Shown here: positions 37,242 through 44,563 of the stretch, piece after piece
Layout: every line of letters starts with the position of its first letter
How positions within the stretch are numbered: position 1 is the stretch's first letter
Assembly: GCF_003687725.1 (NCBI RefSeq)
Contig: NZ_RDOJ01000003.1
Coordinates: 127,605 to 191,604 of the forward strand
From: Faecalibacter macacae
GTDB taxonomy: Bacteria; Bacteroidota; Bacteroidia; Flavobacteriales; Weeksellaceae
DNA length: 64,000 nucleotides
Direction: 5' to 3'
The notes under the pieces: model-generated
Database searches by the model: none
Told to the model about the DNA's origin: nothing
The model's input: the letters and a program-made list of their open reading frames with translations, nothing else
Program-made: the position numbers and the translations under genes

Positions 37242-39158
37242 ATGTTATTAGTACAAAATTTAGGAGTTTTCTTTTCAGGAAAATATTTATTTGAAGATGT
37301 TTCATTCCGTATCAACAAAGGGAATCGTGTTGGTTTAGTTGGTAAAAATGGAGCTGGAAAGTCTACTTTATTAAAAATATTATCAAAACAAGATCAACCT
37401 TCTGAAGGTGAAATCGTTTACGAAGGTGAAGTTACAGTTGGTTATTTATCGCAAGATATTGACTTTGTACAAGGGCGTACAGTTTGGCAAGAAGCCGATT
37501 CAGCCTTTGAACAATTAGCTGAAATCCAAGAGCGTATTGATTTTGTAAACAAAGAATTAGCAGAACGTACAGATTATGAATCGGATGAATATTCGAAATT
37601 AATCGAAGATATTTCTACACTTACAGATCGTTTCGGCTTATTAGGTGGATACACAAAAGATGCTGAAATTGAGCAAATCTTAGGTGGTTTAGGTTTTAAA
37701 AATTCAGATTTTCATCGTCCAACAGAAGAGTTTTCTGGAGGTTGGCGTATGCGTATCGAGTTAGCGAAGTTATTACTTCAAAAACACGATGTGATGTTAT
37801 TAGATGAGCCTACCAATCACTTAGATATTGATTCGATTATTTGGTTAGAAGATTTCTTAAAAGATTATGCTGGTGCTGTTGTGTTAGTTTCGCACGACCG
37901 TCAATTTTTAGATAACGTTACCAATCGTACAATCGAAATTGCAAACCGTCATATATCTGATTTTAAGGCGAACTATACAAAGTATCTTGAATTAAGAGAA
38001 GATCGTCGCGTTAAATTAGAACAAGCGCAGAAAAATCAAGATCAGATGATTAAGCATACGGAAGAATTAATTTCTAAATTCCGTGCAAAAGCGAACAAAG
38101 CTTCGATGGCGCAATCATTAATCAAGAAATTAGATAAGATAGATCGTATCGAAATTGAAAGTGATGATGTTACGAAAATGAATATTCGTTTCGTTGATGC
38201 TGTTCAACCAGGGAAAATCATTTTCGAATTAGATAATGTTGGTGTTGCTTTTGGCGATCATCAAGTTTTTGATGGCGTTTCTTTTTATGTAAATCGTGGG
38301 GAGAAAATTGCTTTCGTTGGTCAAAATGGTCAAGGAAAAACAACTTTATCTCGTTGTATTACGGGAGATCAGTCTTTTACAGGAACGATTAGACCAGGTC
38401 ATAATGTAGAAATTGGGTATTTTGCTCAAAATCAAGCCCACGTTTTAAACGATAAATTAACAGTACAAGAAGAAGCTGAAAATTCGGCTACGGAAGAAAC
38501 TCGTAAATATGTTCGCGATTATTTAGGAGCATTTATGTTTGGAGGTGATGCTGTTGATAAAAAAGTTTCGGTCTTATCGGGAGGTGAACGTAATCGTTTA
38601 GCGCTTTGTAAATTGTTATTACGTCCATTCAACGTATTGATTATGGATGAGCCTACGAACCACTTGGATATTGTTTCTAAAGAGTTATTGAAAAAAGCCT
38701 TACAAAAATATACAGGAACATTAATTTTAGTTTCTCACGATCGTGAATTCTTAGAAGGATTAGTGGACAAAGTTTTTGATTTCCGTAATGGTCAAGTAAA
38801 AGAATACTTATCTGGAATTGATGATTATTTAGCTGAAATTAAAGCGGGGAACTTCCGAGAGGTTGAAAAAGGAAATATTTTAGCAGCTCCGAAAGAAGAA
38901 AAACCAATTGAAGTTAAAATAGAACAAGCGAAACGTGTTTTATCTTTCGAAGAAGAAAAAGAACAAAAGCGTTTGAAAAATAAATTGTCAAAAATAGAAT
39001 CTGATATTACAACTTTAGAAGATAAAGTTGCTAAAATAGAATTTCATATGGCAGAGGGAAATCAATCTCAAAAGGAGCTAGAGGAATATAATAAAGCTCA
39101 ACAAGATTTAGAAGCTAAGATGTTAGAATGGGAAGAAGTATCTGAACAAATCATCTAA
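37242..39158 (+). CDS. ABC-F family ATPase
   Basis: The 638-residue protein carries two ABC ATPase domains without membrane helices. Domain one has Walker A GKNGAGKST at 34-42 and signature FSGGWRMRIELAKLL; domain two has GQNGQGKTT and LSGGERNRLALCKLL; both have LDEPTNHLD or MDEPTNHLD Walker B stretches. A basic interdomain linker and a C-terminal coiled coil (about 560-635) are typical. ABC-F proteins act on ribosomes, adjusting translation or protecting against antibiotics; which role applies here cannot be read from the sequence. Confidence 0.93.
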   Translation: MLLVQNLGVFFSGKYLFEDVSFRINKGNRVGLVGKNGAGKSTLLKILSKQDQPSEGEIVYEGEVTVGYLSQDIDFVQGRTVWQEADSAFEQLAEIQERIDFVNKELAERTDYESDEYSKLIEDISTLTDRFGLLGGYTKDAEIEQILGGLGFKNSDFHRPTEEFSGGWRMRIELAKLLLQKHDVMLLDEPTNHLDIDSIIWLEDFLKDYAGAVVLVSHDRQFLDNVTNRTIEIANRHISDFKANYTKYLELREDRRVKLEQAQKNQDQMIKHTEELISKFRAKANKASMAQSLIKKLDKIDRIEIESDDVTKMNIRFVDAVQPGKIIFELDNVGVAFGDHQVFDGVSFYVNRGEKIAFVGQNGQGKTTLSRCITGDQSFTGTIRPGHNVEIGYFAQNQAHVLNDKLTVQEEAENSATEETRKYVRDYLGAFMFGGDAVDKKVSVLSGGERNRLALCKLLLRPFNVLIMDEPTNHLDIVSKELLKKALQKYTGTLILVSHDREFLEGLVDKVFDFRNGQVKEYLSGIDDYLAEIKAGNFREVEKGNILAAPKEEKPIEVKIEQAKRVLSFEEEKEQKRLKNKLSKIESDITTLEDKVAKIEFHMAEGNQSQKELEEYNKAQQDLEAKMLEWEEVSEQII

Positions 39159-39178
39159 ATATATTTTATTAAGTTATT

Positions 39179-39208
39179 AAAAGTGCTGTTTTTAACAGCA
39201 CTTTTTTT
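39179..39208 (+). terminator. Terminator after the ABC-F gene
   Basis: A 12-bp perfect stem (39179-39190 with 39194-39205), 3-base loop and T tract. Confidence 0.9.
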
Positions 39209-39302
39209 ATTGATTAAAATTAATCTTATAAAATGGGGTTTTGGTATAAAATAGTAGTGTATGATAATTAGTTTTAATAATTTTAAAATAAAATAATTAT
39301 TA

Positions 39303-40085
39303 ATGGTAAACGCAGTATTCGGAATCGCATTATCAGGTGGTGGACATAGAGGATTGGCTCATGCAGGAATTTTAAAGTTTTTAGAAGAAGAAGGAATTTC
39401 TCCAAGTGTAATTTCTGGCACAAGCGCAGGTGCAATTGTAGGTACTATGTATGCCATTGGAAAAACACCAGAGGAGATTTTAGAATTGTTTCAGTCTGTA
39501 TCATTTTTTAATTGGAATTATATCACAACTAAAAAAGCAGGTTTATTTGATATAGATCGTTTAGAAATTTATTTAGATAGAGAATTAGGAAACCGTACAA
39601 TTGGTGAACTTGATAAACAAGTATATATTTCTGCAACGGATATGCAACGCGGAAAATTAAAGATCTTTGGTAAAGATACAATAGCTAAAAAAGCCGTTTT
39701 AGCTTCTTGTGCGTTTCCCGCAGTATTTTCACCTGTAGTTTTAGATGGTGTTATTTATAGTGATGGTGGGATGTTAAATAACTTCCCTGTGAATACAATT
39801 CAAGGTCATTGTGATTATTTAATAGGTTCTAATGTAAATCCAGTGGTTGAAACATCTGCCGAGAATTTAAAGACGATTAAATCTATTACGTTACGCTCGT
39901 TCGAAATTATGATGAATAATAACACACATTTGCATAAAAATTTATGTGATTGGTATCTTGAACCAGCCGATTTGACTAAATATTTTACATTTGAAACCTC
40001 AAAAGCAAAAATGAAAGAAATATTTGATATTGGTTATTTAGAGGCAAAATCAACATTTTCTACATTTGAAGATATATTGAAGTAA
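39303..40085 (+). CDS. Patatin-like phospholipase family protein
   Basis: The 260-residue protein has the patatin signature elements: glycine-rich oxyanion loop SGGGHRGLAHAG (11-22), nucleophile elbow GTSAG at 39-43 (Ser41) and the partner DGG with Asp154. Family members are acyl hydrolases acting on phospholipids through a Ser-Asp dyad. There is no signal peptide, so it is probably cytoplasmic, related to RssA/YchK-type proteins. It is monocistronic, upstream of the tRNA array. Confidence 0.93.
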   Translation: MVNAVFGIALSGGGHRGLAHAGILKFLEEEGISPSVISGTSAGAIVGTMYAIGKTPEEILELFQSVSFFNWNYITTKKAGLFDIDRLEIYLDRELGNRTIGELDKQVYISATDMQRGKLKIFGKDTIAKKAVLASCAFPAVFSPVVLDGVIYSDGGMLNNFPVNTIQGHCDYLIGSNVNPVVETSAENLKTIKSITLRSFEIMMNNNTHLHKNLCDWYLEPADLTKYFTFETSKAKMKEIFDIGYLEAKSTFSTFEDILK

Positions 40086-40179
40086 AAAAAGTGATTTTTT
40101 TTTAATGATGTAAAAATTTTGTTATTAATAAGTTAACTTAAATATTGAAAATACGAACGAATTTTTTCTTTTGAAAAGT

Positions 40180-40209
40180 TTGGTAATTAAAAAACCTGCT
40201 CTATATTTG
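40180..40209 (+). promoter_or_regulatory. Promoter of the tRNA array
   Basis: TTG at 40180-40182, a 19-base spacer and TATATTTG at 40202-40209 make a full consensus promoter. The first tRNA begins 11 bases after the -7 box. The same -7 with following GCACTC recurs before the second tRNA cluster. Confidence 0.8.
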
Positions 40210-40220
40210 CACTCACAATC

Positions 40221-40293
40221 GCGGGAATAGCTCAATTGGTAGAGCGTCAGCCTTCCAAGCTGAATGTTGCGAGTTCGAGTCTCGTTTCCCGCT
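40221..40293 (+). tRNA. tRNA-Gly(UCC) copy 1
   Basis: A 73-base cloverleaf with acceptor GCGGGAA/TTCCCGC, anticodon loop CTTCCAA (anticodon TCC) and T loop TTCGAGT. CCA is not encoded. Confidence 0.97.
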
Positions 40294-40326
40294 CTTTGAA
40301 ATATTAAATAATATTAATCAAATTTT

Positions 40327-40410
40327 GCCTTGGTGGTGGAATTGGTAGACACGCAGGACTTAAAATCCTGTGTCCATTAGGACGTGCGGGTTCAAGTCCC
40401 GCCTGAGGTA
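40327..40410 (+). tRNA. tRNA-Leu(UAA) copy 1
   Basis: An 84-base class II tRNA: anticodon loop CTTAAAA (TAA), long variable arm GTCCATTAGGAC, T loop TTCAAGT. The acceptor stem has several G-U pairs. Confidence 0.97.
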
Positions 40411-40435
40411 CTTTTTTTGATTAATTATAATTTAC

Positions 40436-40508
40436 GCGGGAATAGCTCAATTGGTAGAGCGTCAGCCTTCCAAGCTGAATGTTGCGAGTTCGAGTCTCGT
40501 TTCCCGCT
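40436..40508 (+). tRNA. tRNA-Gly(UCC) copy 2
   Basis: Identical in sequence to copy 1. It is followed by a 58-base spacer and another Gly gene, breaking the strict Gly-Leu alternation. Confidence 0.97.
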
Positions 40509-40566
40509 CTATTTGAAATAACGAATACCATTTTATTTATCTATTTTTAGATAATTAAATAAACCT

Positions 40567-40639
40567 GCGGGAATAGCTCAATTGGTAGAGCGTCAGCCTT
40601 CCAAGCTGAATGTTGCGAGTTCGAGTCTCGTTTCCCGCT
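40567..40639 (+). tRNA. tRNA-Gly(UCC) copy 3
   Basis: Identical to copy 1. It opens the first of two perfect 213-bp tandem units. Confidence 0.97.
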
Positions 40640-40670
40640 CTTTGAAATAACAATAAGATAATTAAATTTT

Positions 40671-40754
40671 GCCTTGGTGGTGGAATTGGTAGACACGCAG
40701 GACTTAAAATCCTGTGTCCATTAGGACGTGCGGGTTCAAGTCCCGCCTGAGGTA
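40671..40754 (+). tRNA. tRNA-Leu(UAA) copy 2
   Basis: Same 84-base sequence as Leu copy 1, inside the first 213-bp unit. Confidence 0.97.
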
Positions 40755-40779
40755 CTTTTTTAATTCATCTTATAATTAC

Positions 40780-40852
40780 GCGGGAATAGCTCAATTGGTA
40801 GAGCGTCAGCCTTCCAAGCTGAATGTTGCGAGTTCGAGTCTCGTTTCCCGCT
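40780..40852 (+). tRNA. tRNA-Gly(UCC) copy 4
   Basis: Identical to copy 1; opens the second 213-bp unit. Confidence 0.97.
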
Positions 40853-40883
40853 CTTTGAAATAACAATAAGATAATTAAATTTT

Positions 40884-40967
40884 GCCTTGGTGGTGGAATT
40901 GGTAGACACGCAGGACTTAAAATCCTGTGTCCATTAGGACGTGCGGGTTCAAGTCCCGCCTGAGGTA
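40884..40967 (+). tRNA. tRNA-Leu(UAA) copy 3
   Basis: Identical to Leu copy 1, in the second 213-bp unit. Confidence 0.97.
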
Positions 40968-40992
40968 CTTTTTTAATTCATCTTATAATTAC

Positions 40993-41065
40993 GCGGGAAT
41001 AGCTCAATTGGTAGAGCGTCAGCCTTCCAAGCTGAATGTTGCGAGTTCGAGTCTCGTTTCCCGCT
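40993..41065 (+). tRNA. tRNA-Gly(UCC) copy 5
   Basis: Identical to copy 1. The spacer after it is the same as the one between the Gly(GCC) and Leu genes of the minus-strand cluster at 62.7 kb. Confidence 0.97.
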
Positions 41066-41097
41066 CTTTGAAATAACAGAAAATATAAATTAATTTT

Positions 41098-41181
41098 GCC
41101 TTGGTGGTGGAATTGGTAGACACGCAGGACTTAAAATCCTGTGCTCATTAGAGCGTGCGGGTTCAAGTCCCGCCTGAGGTA
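41098..41181 (+). tRNA. tRNA-Leu(UAA) copy 4, variant
   Basis: As the other Leu genes but the variable arm reads GCTCATTAGAGC, a compensated change that keeps the stem. The same variant occurs at 62666-62749. Confidence 0.97.
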
Positions 41182-41212
41182 CTTTTTAAATTAATTTATA
41201 GTTTTCAATTCT

Positions 41213-41285
41213 GCGGGAATAGCTCAATTGGTAGAGCGTCAGCCTTCCAAGCTGAATGTTGCGGGTTCGAGTCCCGTTTCCCGCT
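41213..41285 (+). tRNA. tRNA-Gly(UCC) copy 6, variant
   Basis: Differs from the other Gly(UCC) copies in the T stem, which reads GCGGG/CCCGT rather than GCGAG/CTCGT, a compensated pair change. Confidence 0.97.
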
Positions 41286-41306
41286 CTAACTTTACAAAAG
41301 TTGGAG

Positions 41307-41390
41307 GCCTTGGTGGTGGAATTGGTAGACACGCAGGACTTAAAATCCTGTGTCCATTAGGACGTGCGGGTTCAAGTCCCGCCTGAGGTA
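41307..41390 (+). tRNA. tRNA-Leu(UAA) copy 5
   Basis: Same as Leu copy 1, the last tRNA of the array, 2 bases before the terminator stem. Confidence 0.97.
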
Positions 41391-41392
41391 CT

Positions 41393-41427
41393 AAAAGCTC
41401 AAGAATTTATTTTCTTGGGCTTTTTTT
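41393..41427 (+). terminator. Terminator of the tRNA array
   Basis: A 13-bp stem with one G-U pair (41393-41405 with 41412-41424) and a T tract. A near copy ends the minus-strand tRNA cluster at 62413. Confidence 0.88.
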
Positions 41428-41479
41428 ATTTTATACGAATCTATACTTTTATTCGTTTATACAATATAAATGAAGTTAT

Positions 41480-42004
41480 ATGTATAAATATTTCTCCTCA
41501 ATAATCTTAATTATTTTATTTAGTTGTAGTCATAATAATCCAAATAGCTATTTTCAATTTGATGAAATTGTTTATTATAGATTAGATGAAAATTTTGTCG
41601 ATTTTAACGAAAGTGCTAAAGAAATTAATACTTTGGATACGACCAATATTGAAGTATATCAATATAATGTGATTAATAGTTCTATGTCTTTAGATTTAAA
41701 AAATAATCTACTTGAAAATAATTTAAAAGAAGTAGGATATAGTAAGACAGAAATTCTAGAAAAGTACTATAAAGATATTGATGAAATTTTTAGTTATAAA
41801 GAATATAAGAATGCATTTAACGTAGGATGTTTTCCTTGGTATAGGGATATATTAATTTTTAAAAAGGAAAATGAAATTATAGGCATCGCAAAAATATGCT
41901 TTCAATGTGGTCAACATGCGATTAGTGGAGCAATTGGAGACACCGAATGGTTTGGGAACGATGGAGATTACGAAAAATTAGAAAAAATATTATATCAACA
42001 ATAA
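41480..42004 (+). CDS. Hypothetical lipoprotein
   Basis: The 174-residue protein starts with a lipoprotein signal (lipobox ILFSC, Cys16). The mature part is acidic and rich in Asn, Tyr and Glu and has a C-terminal region with three cysteines (CFPWYRD, then ICFQCGQH) and an IGDTEWFGNDGDYE stretch. I do not recognise a family. It lies alone between the tRNA array and rho and shares a bidirectional terminator with rho. Confidence 0.75.
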   Translation: MYKYFSSIILIILFSCSHNNPNSYFQFDEIVYYRLDENFVDFNESAKEINTLDTTNIEVYQYNVINSSMSLDLKNNLLENNLKEVGYSKTEILEKYYKDIDEIFSYKEYKNAFNVGCFPWYRDILIFKKENEIIGIAKICFQCGQHAISGAIGDTEWFGNDGDYEKLEKILYQQ

Positions 42005-42036
42005 AAAAAACCGACACTTAGATGTCGGTTTTTTTG
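42003..42036. terminator. Bidirectional terminator between the lipoprotein gene and rho
   Basis: A CCGACA/TGTCGG stem flanked by A and T runs on either side (about 12 bp with the A-T extension) would serve both converging genes. Confidence 0.85.
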
Positions 42037-42055
42037 GTTAAATATCAAATGAAAT

Positions 42056-43762
42056 TTATCCGTTCATCGAAATTAAAAATTCTTCGTTGCTACGAGTTGT
42101 TTTAATACGTTGATGCAAGAAATCCATCGCTTCAACAGGATTCATATCCGCCAACATATTTCTTAATACCCACATGCGTTGTTGAGTTTTATCGTCTAAT
42201 AATAAATCATCTTTACGAGTTGAAGAACTTACTAAATCAATTGCAGGGAAAATACGTTTGTTCGAAATCTTACGATCCAATTGTAATTCCATGTTACCAG
42301 TTCCTTTAAATTCTTCGAAGATTACTTCGTCCATTTTAGATCCTGTATCAATTAATGCCGTAGCGATAATCGTTAACGAACCACCATTTTCGATATTACG
42401 AGCAGCTCCGAAGAAACGTTTTGGTTTGTGCAATGCATTGGCGTCAACACCACCCGATAATACTTTACCAGAAGCTGGCGAAACCGTATTGTAAGCACGA
42501 GCTAAACGTGTAATAGAATCTAATAAAATCACAACATCATGTCCACATTCAACCATACGTTTTGCTTTTTCTAAAACGATGTTCGCGATTTTTACGTGAC
42601 GAGAAGCTTCTTCATCAAACGTAGATGCGATAACCTCACCGTTTACAGAACGCTTCATATCTGTAACCTCTTCCGGACGTTCGTCAATTAAAAGTACAAT
42701 TAAGTAAACTTCTGGGTGATTTTGTGCAATTCCGTTTGCGATATCTTTTAATAAAGTAGTTTTACCCGTTTTTGGTGGCGCTACAATCATACCACGCTGA
42801 CCTTTTCCAATTGGTGTAAATAAGTCAATAACACGGTTAGAAAGTGCTTTAGAATTACTTAAATTAAATTTTTCGTCAGGGAAAAGTGGAGTTAAATGCT
42901 CAAATGAAATTCGATCACGTACATAATCAGGTGTACGACCATTGATTTCTATAATTTTAATTAAAGGGAAGTATTTTTCACCTTCTTTCGGAGGACGAAC
43001 CTCTCCAGTAATTGTATCACCAGTTTTTAAACCGAATAATCTAATCTGAGATTGTGACACATAAACATCATCCGGAGATGATAAATAATTAAAGTCAGAA
43101 GAACGTAAGAATCCGTAATTATTATCTGGTAAAATTTCTAAAACACCTTCAGTTTTAATAATACCATCAAATTCATAGTTCGCTGCGCGATATTTATTTT
43201 TTTGATTTTGGTGTTGATTATTTTGCTGTTCAGAAGAATTATTACGCTGTTGATTCTGGTTGTTATTCTTTTTCTGATTATTTTGGTTGTTTTGATTACG
43301 TTGTTGATTATTTTTCTGATTCTGATGACGACCTTTTTTTTCTTGACCGCTTTGTTCAGTTTCTTCAACGTTAGTATCGTTTGTAGCAGTTTCTGTATTT
43401 TTTACTTCTTTTTCTCGAGAAGTTTCAGCAACGATTTCAGAAGTTTCGTTTTCTGTAAGAGATTCTGTCTTATCTTCTTCTTTAGAATTAACACGTTTTC
43501 TCTTAGTTTTCTTTTCCTCTACAGAAGTATTAGCCGTTTCTTCAATGACTACGTCAACAGTTTCAGTAGTTTTTGATTTTGGCGTTTTTTCTTTTTTCTC
43601 TTTGGGTGCAGCATTTACAACTCCAGAGTTATTATCAAGAAATTCTAAAATAGCATTTTGTAAATCTCCTTTTTTTAATTTTTTATAATCAGGAATATTA
43701 AAACTTTTTGCTAATTCTTGAAGTTCGGGTAATTTTTTTAATTTGATATCGTTATCTGACAT
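42056..43762 (-). CDS. rho: Transcription termination factor Rho with N/Q-rich insert
   Basis: Rho is the hexameric RNA helicase that ends transcription of untranslated RNA. The N-terminal helical SAP-like Rho_N domain (about 1-45, [29 protein letters not shown]) is followed by a long charged region and an Asn/Gln-rich stretch (about 133-190), then the cold-shock-like RNA-binding domain ([18 protein letters not shown]) and the RecA-like ATPase with Walker A PPKTGKTT at about 329-336 and [10 protein letters not shown]. The insert makes it 568 residues, against 419 in E. coli. Confidence 0.97.
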   Translation of the reverse strand: MSDNDIKLKKLPELQELAKSFNIPDYKKLKKGDLQNAILEFLDNNSGVVNAAPKEKKEKTPKSKTTETVDVVIEETANTSVEEKKTKRKRVNSKEEDKTESLTENETSEIVAETSREKEVKNTETATNDTNVEETEQSGQEKKGRHQNQKNNQQRNQNNQNNQKKNNNQNQQRNNSSEQQNNQHQNQKNKYRAANYEFDGIIKTEGVLEILPDNNYGFLRSSDFNYLSSPDDVYVSQSQIRLFGLKTGDTITGEVRPPKEGEKYFPLIKIIEINGRTPDYVRDRISFEHLTPLFPDEKFNLSNSKALSNRVIDLFTPIGKGQRGMIVAPPKTGKTTLLKDIANGIAQNHPEVYLIVLLIDERPEEVTDMKRSVNGEVIASTFDEEASRHVKIANIVLEKAKRMVECGHDVVILLDSITRLARAYNTVSPASGKVLSGGVDANALHKPKRFFGAARNIENGGSLTIIATALIDTGSKMDEVIFEEFKGTGNMELQLDRKISNKRIFPAIDLVSSSTRKDDLLLDDKTQQRMWVLRNMLADMNPVEAMDFLHQRIKTTRSNEEFLISMNG

Positions 43763-43889
43763 ATTCCTATATAAGTAAGGGATGAATGTATATTTTGAAA
43801 TTTTACAATTTATTACAACTTAGAACAGTTGTATTTAGATTGTAAATGATGTGGTTATAAAGTATTTGTAATGCAATAGTACGAAATTC

Positions 43890-43920
43890 TTGGAATAAGT
43901 AAAAAAAATATATACATTTG
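43890..43920 (+). promoter_or_regulatory. Promoter of the DUF4293 gene
   Basis: TTG at 43890-43892, 20-base spacer and TACATTTG at 43913-43920; the ATG is 17 bases downstream. Confidence 0.65.
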
Positions 43921-43937
43921 TATACGAATTTTAAGAT

Positions 43938-44351
43938 ATGATTCAGAGAAAACAAAGTATTTACTTATTTCTAGCCGGATTAGTTTCAATGCTATTTGCT
44001 ATTAATTTTGATAAATTAATAGATACTACACTTGATTTTTTATCAGATCCTTCTAAAGGTGATATAATTTTTAGTTTAGCATTTTTCTTTTCAGCTGCAG
44101 TATCTTTTTTCTCAATTTTAATGTTTAAGAATAGAAAACTTCAGATGACATTAGGTTGGGTAAATATAATTTTGAATATTTTATTAATTGGTTCTTTCAT
44201 TTTTAGTCTATTAAATTTACCTGGAGAAGGAAATTCTGAGAAAGGTATTTGGGCTATCGTTCCTTTAATCACGATTATTTTACTGTCAATAGCTAATCGT
44301 TTGATAAAAAAGGATGATAATCTTGTGAAATCTGTAGATAGATTTAGATAA
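43938..44351 (+). CDS. DUF4293 family membrane protein
   Basis: The 137-residue protein has four hydrophobic helices (about 8-24, 44-62, 71-90, 105-122) and the family's typical ends: MIQRKQSIYLFLA at the start and DNLVKSVDRFR at the end. DUF4293 is restricted to Bacteroidota and has no known function. It is next to and divergent from rho, a placement common in this phylum. Confidence 0.9.
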   Translation: MIQRKQSIYLFLAGLVSMLFAINFDKLIDTTLDFLSDPSKGDIIFSLAFFFSAAVSFFSILMFKNRKLQMTLGWVNIILNILLIGSFIFSLLNLPGEGNSEKGIWAIVPLITIILLSIANRLIKKDDNLVKSVDRFR

Positions 44352-44379
44352 GACCAACAACTTTTATATGAGCGCAATT

Positions 44380-44418
44380 TAAAGCAGTTTTTAGTTTACT
44401 AAAACTGCTTTTTTTTTG
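44380..44418 (+). terminator. Terminator after the DUF4293 gene
   Basis: AAAGCAGTTTTTAG pairs with CTAAAACTGCTTT with a one-base bulge, then a long T tract. Confidence 0.85.
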
Positions 44419-44485
44419 AATTAAACTTAAGTTTTGGTACGAAATTACTCTTGTAAATATTATAATTAATGCTTTTTTGTGATGT

Positions 44486-44506
44486 ACCCCTAAAAAAAAT
44501 AGGGGT
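44486..44506. promoter_or_regulatory. Candidate operator upstream of glnA
   Basis: Perfect 7-bp inverted repeat ACCCCTA (44486-44492) and TAGGGGT (44500-44506) separated by seven A residues, GC-rich against an AT-rich background. It lies 19 bases upstream of the -7 box, so it covers the -33 region. It may bind a nitrogen regulator. Confidence 0.5.
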
Positions 44507-44524
44507 GTGTATTAAAATTTATTT

Positions 44525-44532
44525 TATTTTTG
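44525..44532 (+). promoter_or_regulatory. Candidate -7 box of glnA
   Basis: TATTTTTG (TAnnTTTG) 31 bases before the ATG. The -33 TTG is absent; the dyad at 44486-44506 occupies that place, which would fit activator dependence. Confidence 0.5.
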
Positions 44533-44563
44533 CTCCATCAAACAAAATAAACACATCAATAAA

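Larger units (their letters stand above)
40567..40992 (+). repeat. Two perfect 213-bp tandem repeats carrying tRNA-Gly and tRNA-Leu
   Basis: Bases 40567-40779 and 40780-40992 read the same throughout, including the spacers (CTCTTTGAAATAACAATAAG... and CTTTTTTAATTCATC...). A third unit begins at 40993 but its spacers differ. This indicates recent unequal recombination. Confidence 0.92.
41061..41427 (+). repeat. Inverted segmental duplication, left copy
   Basis: From the end of Gly copy 5 through Leu copy 4, Gly copy 6, Leu copy 5 and the terminator, this segment matches the reverse complement of 62413-62786 almost completely. Shared details include the 37-base Gly-Leu spacer, the CTCATTAGAG variable arm of the first Leu, and the ACTTTAC-AAAGTTGGA spacer. 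Confidence 0.88.

Noticed and set aside
40221-41390. A regular repeat array that could be mistaken for a CRISPR
   Set aside because: The repeats are complete tRNA genes with cloverleaf folding, and no cas gene is nearby.
43202-43576. A hydrophobic 124-codon frame opposite rho
   Set aside because: It is the antisense of the Asn/Gln- and Lys/Glu-rich insert of rho, which reads as Leu/Ile/Phe-rich by composition alone.
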